44,685 nucleotides of DNA, taken from positions 1 through 44,685 of the forward strand of contig JAFLBB010000035.1 in NCBI GenBank assembly GCA_017304135.1, read 5' to 3'. The translations under genes were made by a program, and so were the position numbers. Of the stretch, positions 33,515 through 41,475 are shown one piece after another. The stretch comes from Acidobacteriota bacterium. GTDB lineage: Bacteria > Acidobacteriota > Terriglobia > Bryobacterales > Bryobacteraceae. Within the stretch, counting starts at the first letter, position 1; each line of letters opens with the position of its first letter. The notes beneath the pieces are model-generated. The model worked only from the letters and a program-made list of their open reading frames with translations. It had not been told where the DNA came from and made no database searches.

Positions 33515-34024
33515 CTAGAACGGCGATTCGTCAGCCGATGGGCCGTAAATGGAAGGCACGGAGACATCCATCATGCGCAGATAGACGCTCAACTGCCCGC
33601 GGTGATGGACGAGGTGGTTGAGGATAAAGCTGCGGTAGACGGCGATGCGGGGCAGGGTCATCACCTGTTGCCCGGCCTTGCGCAGCGTCCATGGAGCCAT
33701 CATGGCGTCGTCGCTGGTGGCGGAAATTGCCGCCTTCATCGCCGCGCCCAGCTCATCGAACCGGACCAGGGCGTCGGCGACGGTTTTCAGTTCGGGGCGC
33801 TCGTAGGCCGGCCCTTCCAGCGGCTGCATGTCGAACTCATCGCGCTCGAAGGTGACCAGGCCCCACATGGGGATCTCGGCCAAATGGGCGACGAGGTCGT
33901 GGGCGGAGTAGGACTTTGCGTGCGGTTTGAAGGCGAGTTGCGCGTCGGGAACGCGTGCGATGCATGTGCGCGTGGTGGCCAGTTCATGTTCGAGTTCGGG
34001 GAGCAGGGAGTCGCTGATGCGCAT
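33515..34024 (-). CDS. DinB-like (DinB/YfiT) family protein
   Basis: A 169-residue four-helix-bundle protein. DinB proteins hold a divalent metal by three histidines; here they are probably H47 in YSAHDLVAHLAEI and two in ILNHLVHHRGQLSVYLRM. The family includes bacillithiol- and mycothiol-type thiol transferases and many uncharacterised members, so the reaction cannot be assigned. The ATG at 34024 follows GGAGAAATC; codons further upstream are open but not conserved in character. It stands alone between the dehydrogenase gene, 55 bases away, and a terminator at 34088-34118. Confidence 0.87.
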   Translation of the reverse strand: MRISDSLLPELEHELATTRTCIARVPDAQLAFKPHAKSYSAHDLVAHLAEIPMWGLVTFERDEFDMQPLEGPAYERPELKTVADALVRFDELGAAMKAAISATSDDAMMAPWTLRKAGQQVMTLPRIAVYRSFILNHLVHHRGQLSVYLRMMDVSVPSIYGPSADESPF

Positions 34025-34087
34025 GGTGATTTCTCCGGGTTTCGATGACGGGGAAGGTGACGAAAGGGCGCGGCCGTACATCGAAAA

Positions 34088-34118
34088 GGGCCCGGCGCTG
34101 GAGGAGAACGCCGGGCCC
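34088..34118 (-). terminator. Intrinsic terminator after the M48 protease gene
   Basis: GGGCCCGGCG (34088-34097) and CGCCGGGCCC (34109-34118) form a perfect 10-bp stem with an 11-base loop. On the minus strand the stem is followed by TTTTCG. It lies 54 bases past the M48 stop codon and before the DinB gene. Confidence 0.75.
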
Positions 34119-34171
34119 TATTTCGCTCGTGCCGAGCTTGCAGGGGCTCGTTTGCGGAGGTCGAAAGAACT

Positions 34172-35167
34172 CTAGTTGCTCGGGCGCCGTTTCAGGGTCG
34201 GGCGCTCGTCTTCGTCTTCAGCCTGGGGCTTCTCGTTGCCTTCCGAGTCGATCTTGCCGGAGCCGGCCTTGCGCAGGCGTGGTTTGTTCGGGTCGTCGGC
34301 TTCGGGTTTGCGGCGGTTGAGCATGGCCGTGAGGCGCGATTTGACGTCGTTGAACTCCGAGGTGGTGACGACGTACTCGGGCTTGGACTCGAGGATTTCC
34401 TGGATATTCTTCTGCGAGTTCTTGATGCGATCCTCGGTCATCGGGTGCGAACTGAACACCTTGGCCATCGTGCCCGGCTTGCGCTTTTCGTCGGACTGGA
34501 GTTTTTCGAAGAAGTCGACGAAAGCGGTGGGGTCGTAGCCGGCCTTGTACAGATACTGCAGGCCGAGCAGGTCGGCTTCGGTCTCAAAGCCGCGTGAGAA
34601 GCTGAGGAAGCCGATGGGGACAAGCACGCTGGCCGCCTGGCGGACACCGTAGCCGGCCCAACCGCCCATGAAGATGAGCGGGATGCTGGCCATGTTGGCG
34701 ATGGTGCCGCGGGTGGCCTGGCGTGTGCCGTGGCGGGCGGCGATATGCGCAATCTCGTGGGCCATGACACCGGCCAGTTCGGCTTCGGTTTCGGCGCGCA
34801 GCAGCAGGCCGCTATTCACGAAGAAGAAACCGCCGGGCAGGGCGAAGGCATTCACCTCTTCGGCGTCAATCACCTTGATGGTGACCGGGACCTTCACATC
34901 GGAGTTGCGGACGAGGTTCTGGCCGAGGCGATTGACATATTCGGCGACCACCGGGTCGTCGACGATCTTGGCCTGGCGCTCAATCTCCTGAGCGAGGCCT
35001 TTGCCCATGGCGATTTCCTTCTCCAAGGAGTAGAAGTTCACGCCCTTGCCGACGTCGCGGTTGCCGATCTCGTCGGGATCCTTCTTTTTGTCCTTGGCCA
35101 GAGCGATGGGTGCGCCCAGCGCCAGGACCAGAACAAGACTCGTGCCTAGCTTCCAGAAATTCCTCAC
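34172..35167 (-). CDS. Exported M48-family zinc metalloprotease (BepA/LoiP-like)
   Basis: A 331-residue periplasmic protease. The signal peptide is LGTSLVLVLALGAPIALA. The metal site is H137-E138-I-A-H141 (GVMAHEIAHIAARHG), with the third ligand in GFETEADLLGLQYL. PGGFFFVNSGLLLRAETEAEL and SSHPMTEDRI are family features. Such enzymes degrade misfolded envelope proteins and help outer-membrane assembly. The last 60 residues are a charged, probably disordered tail (EGNEKPQAEDEDERPTLKRR). I chose the GTG at 35167 because GGAGGAG lies a few bases upstream and it begins just before the signal peptide. A terminator follows at 34088-34118, so it is monocistronic. Confidence 0.92.
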   Translation of the reverse strand: MRNFWKLGTSLVLVLALGAPIALAKDKKKDPDEIGNRDVGKGVNFYSLEKEIAMGKGLAQEIERQAKIVDDPVVAEYVNRLGQNLVRNSDVKVPVTIKVIDAEEVNAFALPGGFFFVNSGLLLRAETEAELAGVMAHEIAHIAARHGTRQATRGTIANMASIPLIFMGGWAGYGVRQAASVLVPIGFLSFSRGFETEADLLGLQYLYKAGYDPTAFVDFFEKLQSDEKRKPGTMAKVFSSHPMTEDRIKNSQKNIQEILESKPEYVVTTSEFNDVKSRLTAMLNRRKPEADDPNKPRLRKAGSGKIDSEGNEKPQAEDEDERPTLKRRPSN

Positions 35168-35333
35168 GGCACTCCTCCCAATCTCATTATAGGGCCGCTT
35201 TCCCCAGCCCACTTGCGAAATTTCCCAGGGTATGGGCCGCCCGCCAAGGCGTCCAGCATTCCACCCACGGTGGAGACTTCATCATAATAAACGTGTGTCC
35301 CCGCAATCCGGTTTCGCAACAAACGGCACGGAA

Positions 35334-36446
35334 ATGCCCATTTGGCAGGTTGTTCGCCCCTCCTTCCCCGTCACGGAGAAGCTGATCTACCTGAACCACG
35401 CTGCTGTCGCGCCCCTGGTTCTGCCGGCGGCCGAGCGCATGAAGTGGTTGGCCGGGGATGGCTGCCTGTACGGCTCGTTGCACTATGACCAGTGGCTGGC
35501 GGCCTATGAGTCGCTGCGCACGGCCACGGCGAGGCTCATTGGCGCGCATCGTGATGAGATTGCGACGGTAAAGAACACATCGGAGGGCATCGCGACGGTG
35601 GCGCTGGGGCTGGATTGGAAGCCCGGCGACCGCGTGGTGGCGTTCCGCGAGGAGTTCCCGGCGAACTACTACCCGTGGCTGCGGCTGGAGCGGCGCGGGG
35701 TTACGGTGGAGTGGCTGTCCATCTATGACCCGCTGGAGCGAATCGACGCCGCGGCTCGCGGGGCGAAGTTGCTGGCCATCAGTTTCGTAAACTACCTTTC
35801 GGGGCACCGGGTGGACCTCAATGCGATCGGCTCGATCTGCCGCCGTCACGGCGTCTTCTTTTTCGTAGATGCCATCCAGGGGCTTGGCGTCTTCCCTTTA
35901 GATGTGGAACAAGCGCACATCGATGCATTGTCCGCCGACGGGCACAAATGGCTGTTGGGGCCGGAGGGTTGCGGTGTGCTGTATGTCCGGCGGGAGTGGC
36001 AGGACCGCATCGAGCCGGTGGAGTTTGGCTGGACAAACGTGGCGGGGTTTGCCGACTACGGCTCGCGCGACATGACGCTGCGCTCGGATGCGGGACGCTA
36101 CGAATGTGGGACGCTGAACACGATCGGGATCTTCGGGCTTGAGGCGTCGATCCGCTTTCTGCTCGAGACGGGCGTGGAGCGTGTGGGCGAGGCGGTGAGC
36201 GCGCTGGCCAGCCAGTTGATCCGCGGGGTGCGGGAGTTGGGGTATGAGGTCTTGGGGGTGGACGCACCGGGCGCGCGGTCGGGGATTGTGAGCGTGCGCA
36301 AAGAGGGCGTCGATGCGCGGAGGCTGGTATCGCGGTTGAAGGACGCCGGGGTGATTGCCGCGCCGAGACAGGGGTATGCGCGACTGTCACCGCACTTCTA
36401 CATTGCCCCGGCCGAAATTGACCGGGTGTTGGACCTGTTGAGTTAG
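35334..36446 (+). CDS. Class V aminotransferase / cysteine desulfurase-like PLP enzyme
   Basis: A 370-residue fold-type I PLP enzyme. LIYLNHAAVAPLVLPAAE at the N-terminus, TVKNTSEGIATVALGL, the aspartate/glutamine site FFVDAIQGLGVFPLDV and the Schiff-base lysine K205 in SADGHKWLLGPEGCGVLYV are all present. The family includes isopenicillin N epimerase-like enzymes, kynureninase relatives and cysteine desulfurases. The active-site cysteine loop of a true desulfurase is not evident, so aminotransferase or lyase activity is more likely. The ATG at 35334 has only a weak GGA upstream. It is divergent from the M48 protease gene. Confidence 0.88.
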   Translation: MPIWQVVRPSFPVTEKLIYLNHAAVAPLVLPAAERMKWLAGDGCLYGSLHYDQWLAAYESLRTATARLIGAHRDEIATVKNTSEGIATVALGLDWKPGDRVVAFREEFPANYYPWLRLERRGVTVEWLSIYDPLERIDAAARGAKLLAISFVNYLSGHRVDLNAIGSICRRHGVFFFVDAIQGLGVFPLDVEQAHIDALSADGHKWLLGPEGCGVLYVRREWQDRIEPVEFGWTNVAGFADYGSRDMTLRSDAGRYECGTLNTIGIFGLEASIRFLLETGVERVGEAVSALASQLIRGVRELGYEVLGVDAPGARSGIVSVRKEGVDARRLVSRLKDAGVIAAPRQGYARLSPHFYIAPAEIDRVLDLLS

Positions 36447-36995
36447 TACGCGGAGAATGGTCGCGCGGTGGGTCAATGAAAACTTACTTACCGTAAAGTC
36501 AAAATTTCTTGTTGACCGGCAGCACCACCCGATGGTAGTGTCTAAAGACGGAGAGTTTTCCCATGATTCTGCAAAGCCAAAAGTTCGGGTTCCCAATGCC
36601 CGTCTGGTGCGGCCTCGATGAGTCGCCGTATGCCGGCTTGCGGAACGTCTCCCCGTGTCGACGTAGCCAAAGGGTAAGGCATCTGCGTCTCACGCAGCGA
36701 TTTCCGGGTTCGAATCCCGGCGTCTCAGCAACCGACTTCCAATCGGTCCGCTAACAACAGGGGCCTGCCCGGTCCCGTTTCACGCCACTTTTCCAGCAAC
36801 GCAGTAAGTTGATGCCAAAGCCGGCAGCCGGTGTGCTGCTTTGCGCTTGCATGCACACTGATTCGACTTAGTCGTATCCACAAGCCGTTTCTATCATGTA
36901 AGCCCGCAACACATCCGGTGAAGCGTACCGGGCGAGCCCCAAAATGAAATCAACAAACAGGCAATTCATTCGTCAGTCCTAAGGAGGACGCATTT
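36447..36995 (+). other. Long intergenic region holding a tRNA-like sequence
   Basis: Nearly 550 bases. Apart from the tRNA-like sequence at 36657-36728 I see no gene. A short open frame from 36563 translates partly through the tRNA body and is spurious. The last 20 bases contain a strong TAAGGAGG ribosome-binding site for the slipin-like gene. Confidence 0.45.
36657..36728 (+). tRNA. tRNA-Glu(CTC)-like sequence with a defective acceptor stem
   Basis: The D arm (GCCAAAGGGTAAGGC), anticodon arm (CTGC GTCTCAC GCAG, anticodon CTC), variable loop and T arm (CCGGGTTCGAATCCCGG) are well formed. The acceptor stem is not: 5' GTCGACG faces CGTCTCA, so only the inner four pairs form and the outer three are mismatched, unless two bases bulge out. 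There is no encoded CCA (GCA instead). The D-arm sequence resembles bacterial tRNA-Gln/Glu. It may be a pseudo-tRNA, perhaps with its 3' end replaced by recombination. Confidence 0.55.
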
Positions 36996-38111
36996 ATGTT
37001 CACGCGCATTACTGTTGGCGACCGCGAGCGCGCCCTCGTCATCCGTTCGGGCCGCTTTCTGAAGATTCTGGAGCCGGGCACGCACATTCTGTTCGCGCTG
37101 CCGTTCACGGTGGATGTGGAGCAGCACATGCTGGCCGACCGCAAGCTGAAGAGCGCGTGGGCGGAGTTCCTCGTGAAGGAGCGGCGCGAGTTGGCCGAGC
37201 GCTACTTTGTAATCGTCGAGACCGGCGACCGCGAGGTGGCCGTGGTCTACGCCGACGGCAAGTTCCTGGAGATCCTCGGGCCGGGCTCGCGGGCTCTCTA
37301 CTGGAAGTCGGCCGCCAGCATCGGCGTGCGCGTCATCGACGTGTTCACTGAGCCGGAGGTGCCGCGCGAGGTGCTGCGCGCGATCGCGCAGACGGGCGCT
37401 TTCCCGCTGATCGTGGGGGCGCTGGTGGAGGAGGGCAAGACCGGCCTGCTGTTTCTGGAGAACCGCTTCGTGCGCCAGTTGCAGCCGGGCATGTACGCCT
37501 TCTGGAAGCCGGCCGCGCCGCGGGTGGAGGGCTTCGACCTGCGCTCGCAAACGCTGGATGTGACCGGGCAGGAGATCCTGACCAAGGACAAAGTCTCGCT
37601 GCGCGTGAACATCTCCGCCGAGTACCGCATTGCGGACCCGGTGGCGCTGCGTATGACGGTGGCTTCTTCGCAGGAGCACCTGCACCGCGCGCTTCAGTTG
37701 GCGCTACGGCGCTCGCTGGGCGCGATGACGCTTGAGGAGTTGCTGGCCCGTAAGACCGAGGTGGAGCCCGAGGTGGCCTCGGAGCTGCGGGCCGGCTTTG
37801 CCGCCATTGGAGTTGAGCTGCGTTCGATTGCTCTTAAGGACATTGTCCTGCCGGGCGAGATGCGCGAGATGCTCAACCAGGTGGTGGCGGCCGAGAAGCA
37901 GGCGCAGGCGAACCTCATCCGGCGCCGTGAGGAGACGGCCGCGACGCGGTCGCTGCTCAACACGGCGAAGCTGATGGAGGGCAACCCCGTGCTGGTTCGG
38001 TTGAAGGAGTTGGAGGCGCTGGAGAAGCTGACCGCGAAGGTCGAGCGGATCCACGTTTCCGGCGGCTTCGACGGCCTGCTCGACGAGCTCTTGCCCAAGG
38101 GGAAGAGCTAA
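36996..38111 (+). CDS. Slipin / SPFH (band 7) domain protein
   Basis: A 371-residue protein. Residues 175-330 have the SPFH/band 7 features of slipins (LDVTGQEILTKDKVSLRVNI, ALRRSLGAMTLEELL, GVELRSIALKDIVLPGEMR), followed by a helical stretch (NQVVAAEKQAQANLIRRREE) that promotes oligomerisation. Slipins scaffold membrane domains. Unusually, the N-terminal transmembrane anchor is absent; instead about 170 residues contain three related units at 11-33 (ERALVIRSGRFLKILEPG), 79-103 (REVAVVYADGKFLEILGPG) and 149-171 (GLLFLENRFVRQLQPGMY). TAAGGAGG upstream fixes the ATG at 36996. It converges on motB with 13 bases between. Confidence 0.9.
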   Translation: MFTRITVGDRERALVIRSGRFLKILEPGTHILFALPFTVDVEQHMLADRKLKSAWAEFLVKERRELAERYFVIVETGDREVAVVYADGKFLEILGPGSRALYWKSAASIGVRVIDVFTEPEVPREVLRAIAQTGAFPLIVGALVEEGKTGLLFLENRFVRQLQPGMYAFWKPAAPRVEGFDLRSQTLDVTGQEILTKDKVSLRVNISAEYRIADPVALRMTVASSQEHLHRALQLALRRSLGAMTLEELLARKTEVEPEVASELRAGFAAIGVELRSIALKDIVLPGEMREMLNQVVAAEKQAQANLIRRREETAATRSLLNTAKLMEGNPVLVRLKELEALEKLTAKVERIHVSGGFDGLLDELLPKGKS

Positions 38112-38124
38112 CCATGCACGACCG

Positions 38125-38919
38125 CTAATGTCCGCCGCTGGCCTTCCCGCCTGCGGCGGGCTTGGGGGCCTCCGCGGGTTCAGCGGAGCCGGGCGGCGGG
38201 TCGAGGTACTTCACGATTACGGAGACGCGGCGATTGGAGGGGTGCAACGGATCCTCGGAGACGCGCAGCTTTCGATCCGCGAACCCGCGCACTTGTGCCA
38301 CCTGGCCCGCGCGCAGGCCGCTCGTCTCCATCAGGCGGCGCGCGCTGTTGGCGCGATCAGAGGCGAGTTCCCAATTGGTATAGGCGCCGTCGCCGGAAAA
38401 GGGTTTGGAGTCGGTGTGGCCTTCCAGCAGGAGGCTGTTCGGCAGGTTCCCGAGCTGGTTTGCCAGCAGCAGGATCAGTTCCTCGCCGTTGGCGCTGGGG
38501 CGGGAACTGCCGCTTTCAAAGAACATCCCTTTTTCCGTCTCCAGCAACTCAATGCGAAGTCCCTCGCCGGTCACCGTCATCGACACCTGGTCTTTCAGCT
38601 GCTGGAAGTCGGGCATCTTCTTCATGGCCTGCTCCAACTGCTCTTTCAAGTCGCCCATGTTGTCTTTGCTGATGTTGAGCGAATCCCCCTGGCCCGCCGA
38701 GGCGCTGCCGGTTTGCTTGCCGGCGCCATCGGGGTCCTTGAAGTAGCCGGCCACGGACTCCTTGATTTTTTCATTGGAGTTCATCAGCCACATGACCATG
38801 AAGAAGGCCATCATGGCGGTGACAAAGTCGGCGTAGGCCACCTTCCAGGCGCCCCCGTGGTGGCCGCCGTGTCCAGCCTTCTTCTTGATGACGATTATGG
38901 GTTGCTTCTCTTCGTCCAT
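38125..38919 (-). CDS. motB: Flagellar stator protein MotB
   Basis: A 264-residue inner-membrane protein. The single N-terminal helix carries the proton-binding D31 (KVAYADFVTAMMAFFMVMWLM), followed by a plug-like segment and an OmpA-like peptidoglycan-binding domain at about 125-240 (LLLEGHTDSKPF, ASDRANSARRLME, NRRVSVIVKY). MotA and MotB form the stator that uses ion flow to turn the flagellum; an aspartate with this surrounding sequence suits H+ or Na+. A proline/alanine/glycine tail ends the protein. It lies 27 bases downstream of motA. No other flagellar gene is in the window. Confidence 0.95.
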   Translation of the reverse strand: MDEEKQPIIVIKKKAGHGGHHGGAWKVAYADFVTAMMAFFMVMWLMNSNEKIKESVAGYFKDPDGAGKQTGSASAGQGDSLNISKDNMGDLKEQLEQAMKKMPDFQQLKDQVSMTVTGEGLRIELLETEKGMFFESGSSRPSANGEELILLLANQLGNLPNSLLLEGHTDSKPFSGDGAYTNWELASDRANSARRLMETSGLRAGQVAQVRGFADRKLRVSEDPLHPSNRRVSVIVKYLDPPPGSAEPAEAPKPAAGGKASGGH

Positions 38920-38946
38920 GACGGCGAATCCTACGGCCTCCGCGGG

Positions 38947-39810
38947 TTAACTGGCGGCTGCGCCGCCTTTGCAGGCAGCTTCCATTTCCTTAAAACTGGG
39001 ACGCACTTCGTGCGGGATGGCGCGGCGGGCAAACTCCACCGAGAGGATCGGCGCGTTGCCCTTGATGTAGGCGATGGAACCGACGCGAAGCACGTTGTAA
39101 TATTGCCCCTCGGCATCGGCGAGCTTGGCCATGTTCGCGGCCAACGGGCCAAGGAGACCGTAACAGAGGAGAATGCCGAGAAAAGTGCCGACCAGAGCCG
39201 CGCCCACCTTGTGGCCGATCTCTTCGGGCGGCCCGCCGAGCGAACCCATCGTGATGACGACGCCGAGCACGGCGGCCACAATGCCCAGGCCGGGCAGACT
39301 GTCGGCGACCGAATTCAGCGCGCCGATGGGCTGTTGCGAACCATGGTGATGGACGTCCATGTCGAGTTCCATCATCTGGTCAAGCGAAAAGGCGTCCACG
39401 CCGCCGGAAACCGACATGCGCATGGTGTCGCACAGGAAATCAACGGCGTGATGGTTGGCAAGGAACTTTGGGAACTTGGTGAAAACGTCGCTTTTGTGCG
39501 GCTCCTCGATGTCAGCCTCCAACTTCGTGGCCCCATGCTTGCGGGCCGACAAAAAGAGCGTGTTCATCATTTTCAGGGTCTCCAGGTACGTGTCCTTGGT
39601 GTAAGGACTGCCCTTGAGGATTCCCAGCATGCCCGCGATGAGTTTCTTGATGATGACCATCGGGTTGGCAATGAAGAGCGTGCCGAAGGCGGCGCCGCCG
39701 ATGATGACCAACTCGGCCGGTTGGATGAGGACGGCAAGCACGCCGTGCTCCATGAGGTAGCCGCCGATGACGGCGCCGAAGACGATGACGATTCCGATAA
39801 TCGCAAACAT
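38947..39810 (-). CDS. motA: Flagellar stator protein MotA
   Basis: A 287-residue protein with four membrane segments (IIGIVIVFGAVIGGYLM, AELVIIGGAAFGTLFIA, LPGLGIVAAVLGVVITMG and VGAALVGTFLGILLCYGLLGPLA). The cytoplasmic loop holds KGSPYTKDTYLETLKMMNTLF and the charged residues that contact FliG. The conserved prolines of the ion channel are in SLPGLGIVAAV and LLGPLA. Gene order motA-motB with 27 bases between indicates an operon. A sigma-28-like promoter lies at 39910-39936 and two hairpins fall in the leader. The ATG at 39810 has no clear Shine-Dalgarno sequence. Confidence 0.96.
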   Translation of the reverse strand: MFAIIGIVIVFGAVIGGYLMEHGVLAVLIQPAELVIIGGAAFGTLFIANPMVIIKKLIAGMLGILKGSPYTKDTYLETLKMMNTLFLSARKHGATKLEADIEEPHKSDVFTKFPKFLANHHAVDFLCDTMRMSVSGGVDAFSLDQMMELDMDVHHHGSQQPIGALNSVADSLPGLGIVAAVLGVVITMGSLGGPPEEIGHKVGAALVGTFLGILLCYGLLGPLAANMAKLADAEGQYYNVLRVGSIAYIKGNAPILSVEFARRAIPHEVRPSFKEMEAACKGGAAAS

Positions 39811-39822
39811 GAATTTTGCACA

Positions 39823-39900
39823 CCGGTGTCGCCACCGGCCCTATTCCGGCGGGGGTAGGTTGAGGTTCCCAATCCCTGCGGGTGGCTTCTCAGTGCCACC
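39823..39900 (-). other. Structured 5' leader of motA
   Basis: Two hairpins are predicted by eye in the motA leader: GGTGGC (39881-39886) with GCCACC (39895-39900), and CCGGTG (39823-39828) with CACCGG (39833-39838), the latter ending 12 bases before the ATG. No known riboswitch core was recognised. Confidence 0.4.
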
Positions 39901-39909
39901 TAGGTGTTC

Positions 39910-39936
39910 ATATCGGAATCGGGGCGGGTTCCTTGA
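39910..39936 (-). promoter_or_regulatory. Sigma-28 (FliA)-like promoter for motAB
   Basis: On the minus strand TCAA (39936-39933), 15 bases, then TCCGATAT (39917-39910). This matches the flagellar sigma-28 consensus TAAA-N15-GCCGATAA at 3 of 4 and 6 of 8 positions with exact spacing. It lies 100 bases before the motA start. Confidence 0.55.
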
Positions 39937-40015
39937 CCCGGATTGGAGGAAAGGGCGGAGCGTGGCGGTGAGCCGTGGGGCGGAAACCTGGGGGGCCAGC
40001 CGGGGGAGGGAAGAG

Positions 40016-41350
40016 CTACTGCCGGCCAAGCCGGTTTTCGAGGATGCGGACTGCCTCCTCCAACCGCTGCTTGCGGATGCCCTCCTGGCGGAGGGCTTCA
40101 TCGGCGCGGCTCTCTTCGGCCGCCAACTGCGAACTGATTTCGGTGGAGGGGGGCGTGTTTTGCTGGCGCGCCGGCGCCGAGGGGCCGAGGTAGCGGGCGA
40201 CCTCTTCGAGAGTCGTTTTGCCGCCGCCCCGCACGCGCAGACCGACGGTGACGTCGCCGCTGCGCCGGACGTAGGTCAGCATGCCCGCGGCGAGCTCTTC
40301 GCGGTCGAGGCGGATCGTCTGCGCCGTGCCGCCGTCGTTGATTTCGACGACGCCCTCATCGGCGAAGCGCAGGCGGGGAATGGTCTGATCCCAGCGGACC
40401 AGCAGCAGGCTGCCGCTTTCCTCCACACGCAACCCGGCGGTGTCGGGCTGCGTGCTCATGAGCCGCGGAATGAGAAGGGCCGCGGCGCATACGAGCGCGG
40501 CCACCAGCAGCAGGGACACGAGCAGCCCCCAGCGGATGCCGCGTTTGGGCTCGGCATAGGCGGCAAAGAGCGGGGACTCGGAAACGCCATCGGTGCCGGC
40601 ATGGGGGGCCATCACCGTTGTTTGGGGAGCGCCTGCCGGACGCTCGTTGCGCGGCGGGTGGCCCTGGGCGATCTGTTCCTCGCGCTGGTGCCGGCGCGGG
40701 CCGATGGGCCTGGGCGGCGCGAGCGGCGTGGGGCCAGTGACGCGCTGCTGCGCATCCTGAACGCGCGGGGCGGCACTTTCACGCGGGGCCCGCATCAGCG
40801 CGCTGACGTTGGCGCGGATTTCGAATTCCGTGGTTGAGGCGGCTTCGAGCGCGCCTCCGGAGGTGCGGCCAAAAAAACCGGCCGAGGACGGCCCCTGACG
40901 GACCGGCTTGATAATGAGGGCCACCTGTTGCGGACCGGGAAAGTGTTTCTCGTGCAGTTCGACGTCGTGGGGTTTCAGGCTGACCGAACTACGGCCGTGC
41001 GAGGCCCACCAGCCGACCGTTTCCATGCCCCGCAACTGGTGATCCCGAGCCGGCAAGGAGACCAGGGAGTCCAGCGTGGCGCGGTCCGCCGCGCTGAGGA
41101 CGAAACTGGGACCCATCGAATGGTCGCATTCCAGTTCCCGCCATTCGAGAATCCGAACCACGCCCCCTTCGACCCGGCCGTAGAGGACGCCGCCGAACTC
41201 GATTCCTCCGTGCCCGATCCGCTGATAGCCCTCGTCGGCGCGATGGCGGATCTCCTCGAGCACGTCGAGTTCGACCTCGATTTCATAGGGGAGATGAGGG
41301 GCAGCCCACCTGCCCACCTCGTTCCCATTCCGTGTCACGGTTCCCAACAT
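40016..41350 (-). CDS. Membrane protein with a degenerate JAMM/MPN-like domain
   Basis: A 444-residue protein. Residues about 20-155 look like a JAB/MPN fold: E51 in GIEFGGVLYG and GWWASHGRSSVSLKPHD at 113-129. In JAMM proteases the metal motif is H-[ST]-H-x7-S-x2-D; here S117, H118 and D129 keep the exact spacing, but the first histidine is alanine (A116) and the serine is lysine (K126), so zinc hydrolysis is doubtful. A proline-rich linker (about 185-270) leads to one transmembrane helix at 274-296 (WGLLVSLLLVAALVCAAALL). A beta-rich, FN3-like segment (about 305-385) and a C-terminal coiled coil (SRADEALRQEGIRKQRLEEA) follow. The topology would place the JAMM part in the cytoplasm. I know of no function. 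It stands alone. Confidence 0.72.
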   Translation of the reverse strand: MLGTVTRNGNEVGRWAAPHLPYEIEVELDVLEEIRHRADEGYQRIGHGGIEFGGVLYGRVEGGVVRILEWRELECDHSMGPSFVLSAADRATLDSLVSLPARDHQLRGMETVGWWASHGRSSVSLKPHDVELHEKHFPGPQQVALIIKPVRQGPSSAGFFGRTSGGALEAASTTEFEIRANVSALMRAPRESAAPRVQDAQQRVTGPTPLAPPRPIGPRRHQREEQIAQGHPPRNERPAGAPQTTVMAPHAGTDGVSESPLFAAYAEPKRGIRWGLLVSLLLVAALVCAAALLIPRLMSTQPDTAGLRVEESGSLLLVRWDQTIPRLRFADEGVVEINDGGTAQTIRLDREELAAGMLTYVRRSGDVTVGLRVRGGGKTTLEEVARYLGPSAPARQQNTPPSTEISSQLAAEESRADEALRQEGIRKQRLEEAVRILENRLGRQ

Positions 41351-41475
41351 ATTTCTCGAAAATCAACCCGGCCGGACTTTCGCTGATCTCGGTGCAGCCC
41401 GTATCCTGGTGAAGTCCAGTTTGCTACACCCTTTTGGATGCGGCAACATCTAATAGTCTAGGCCAAGAATACCTC

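Noticed and set aside
36563..36754. A 63-residue frame with a nearby GGAGAG
   Set aside because: Its second half is a translation of the tRNA-like sequence.
38128..39858. A 576-residue plus-strand frame opposite motAB
   Set aside because: It is a shadow of motA and motB, which are unmistakable.
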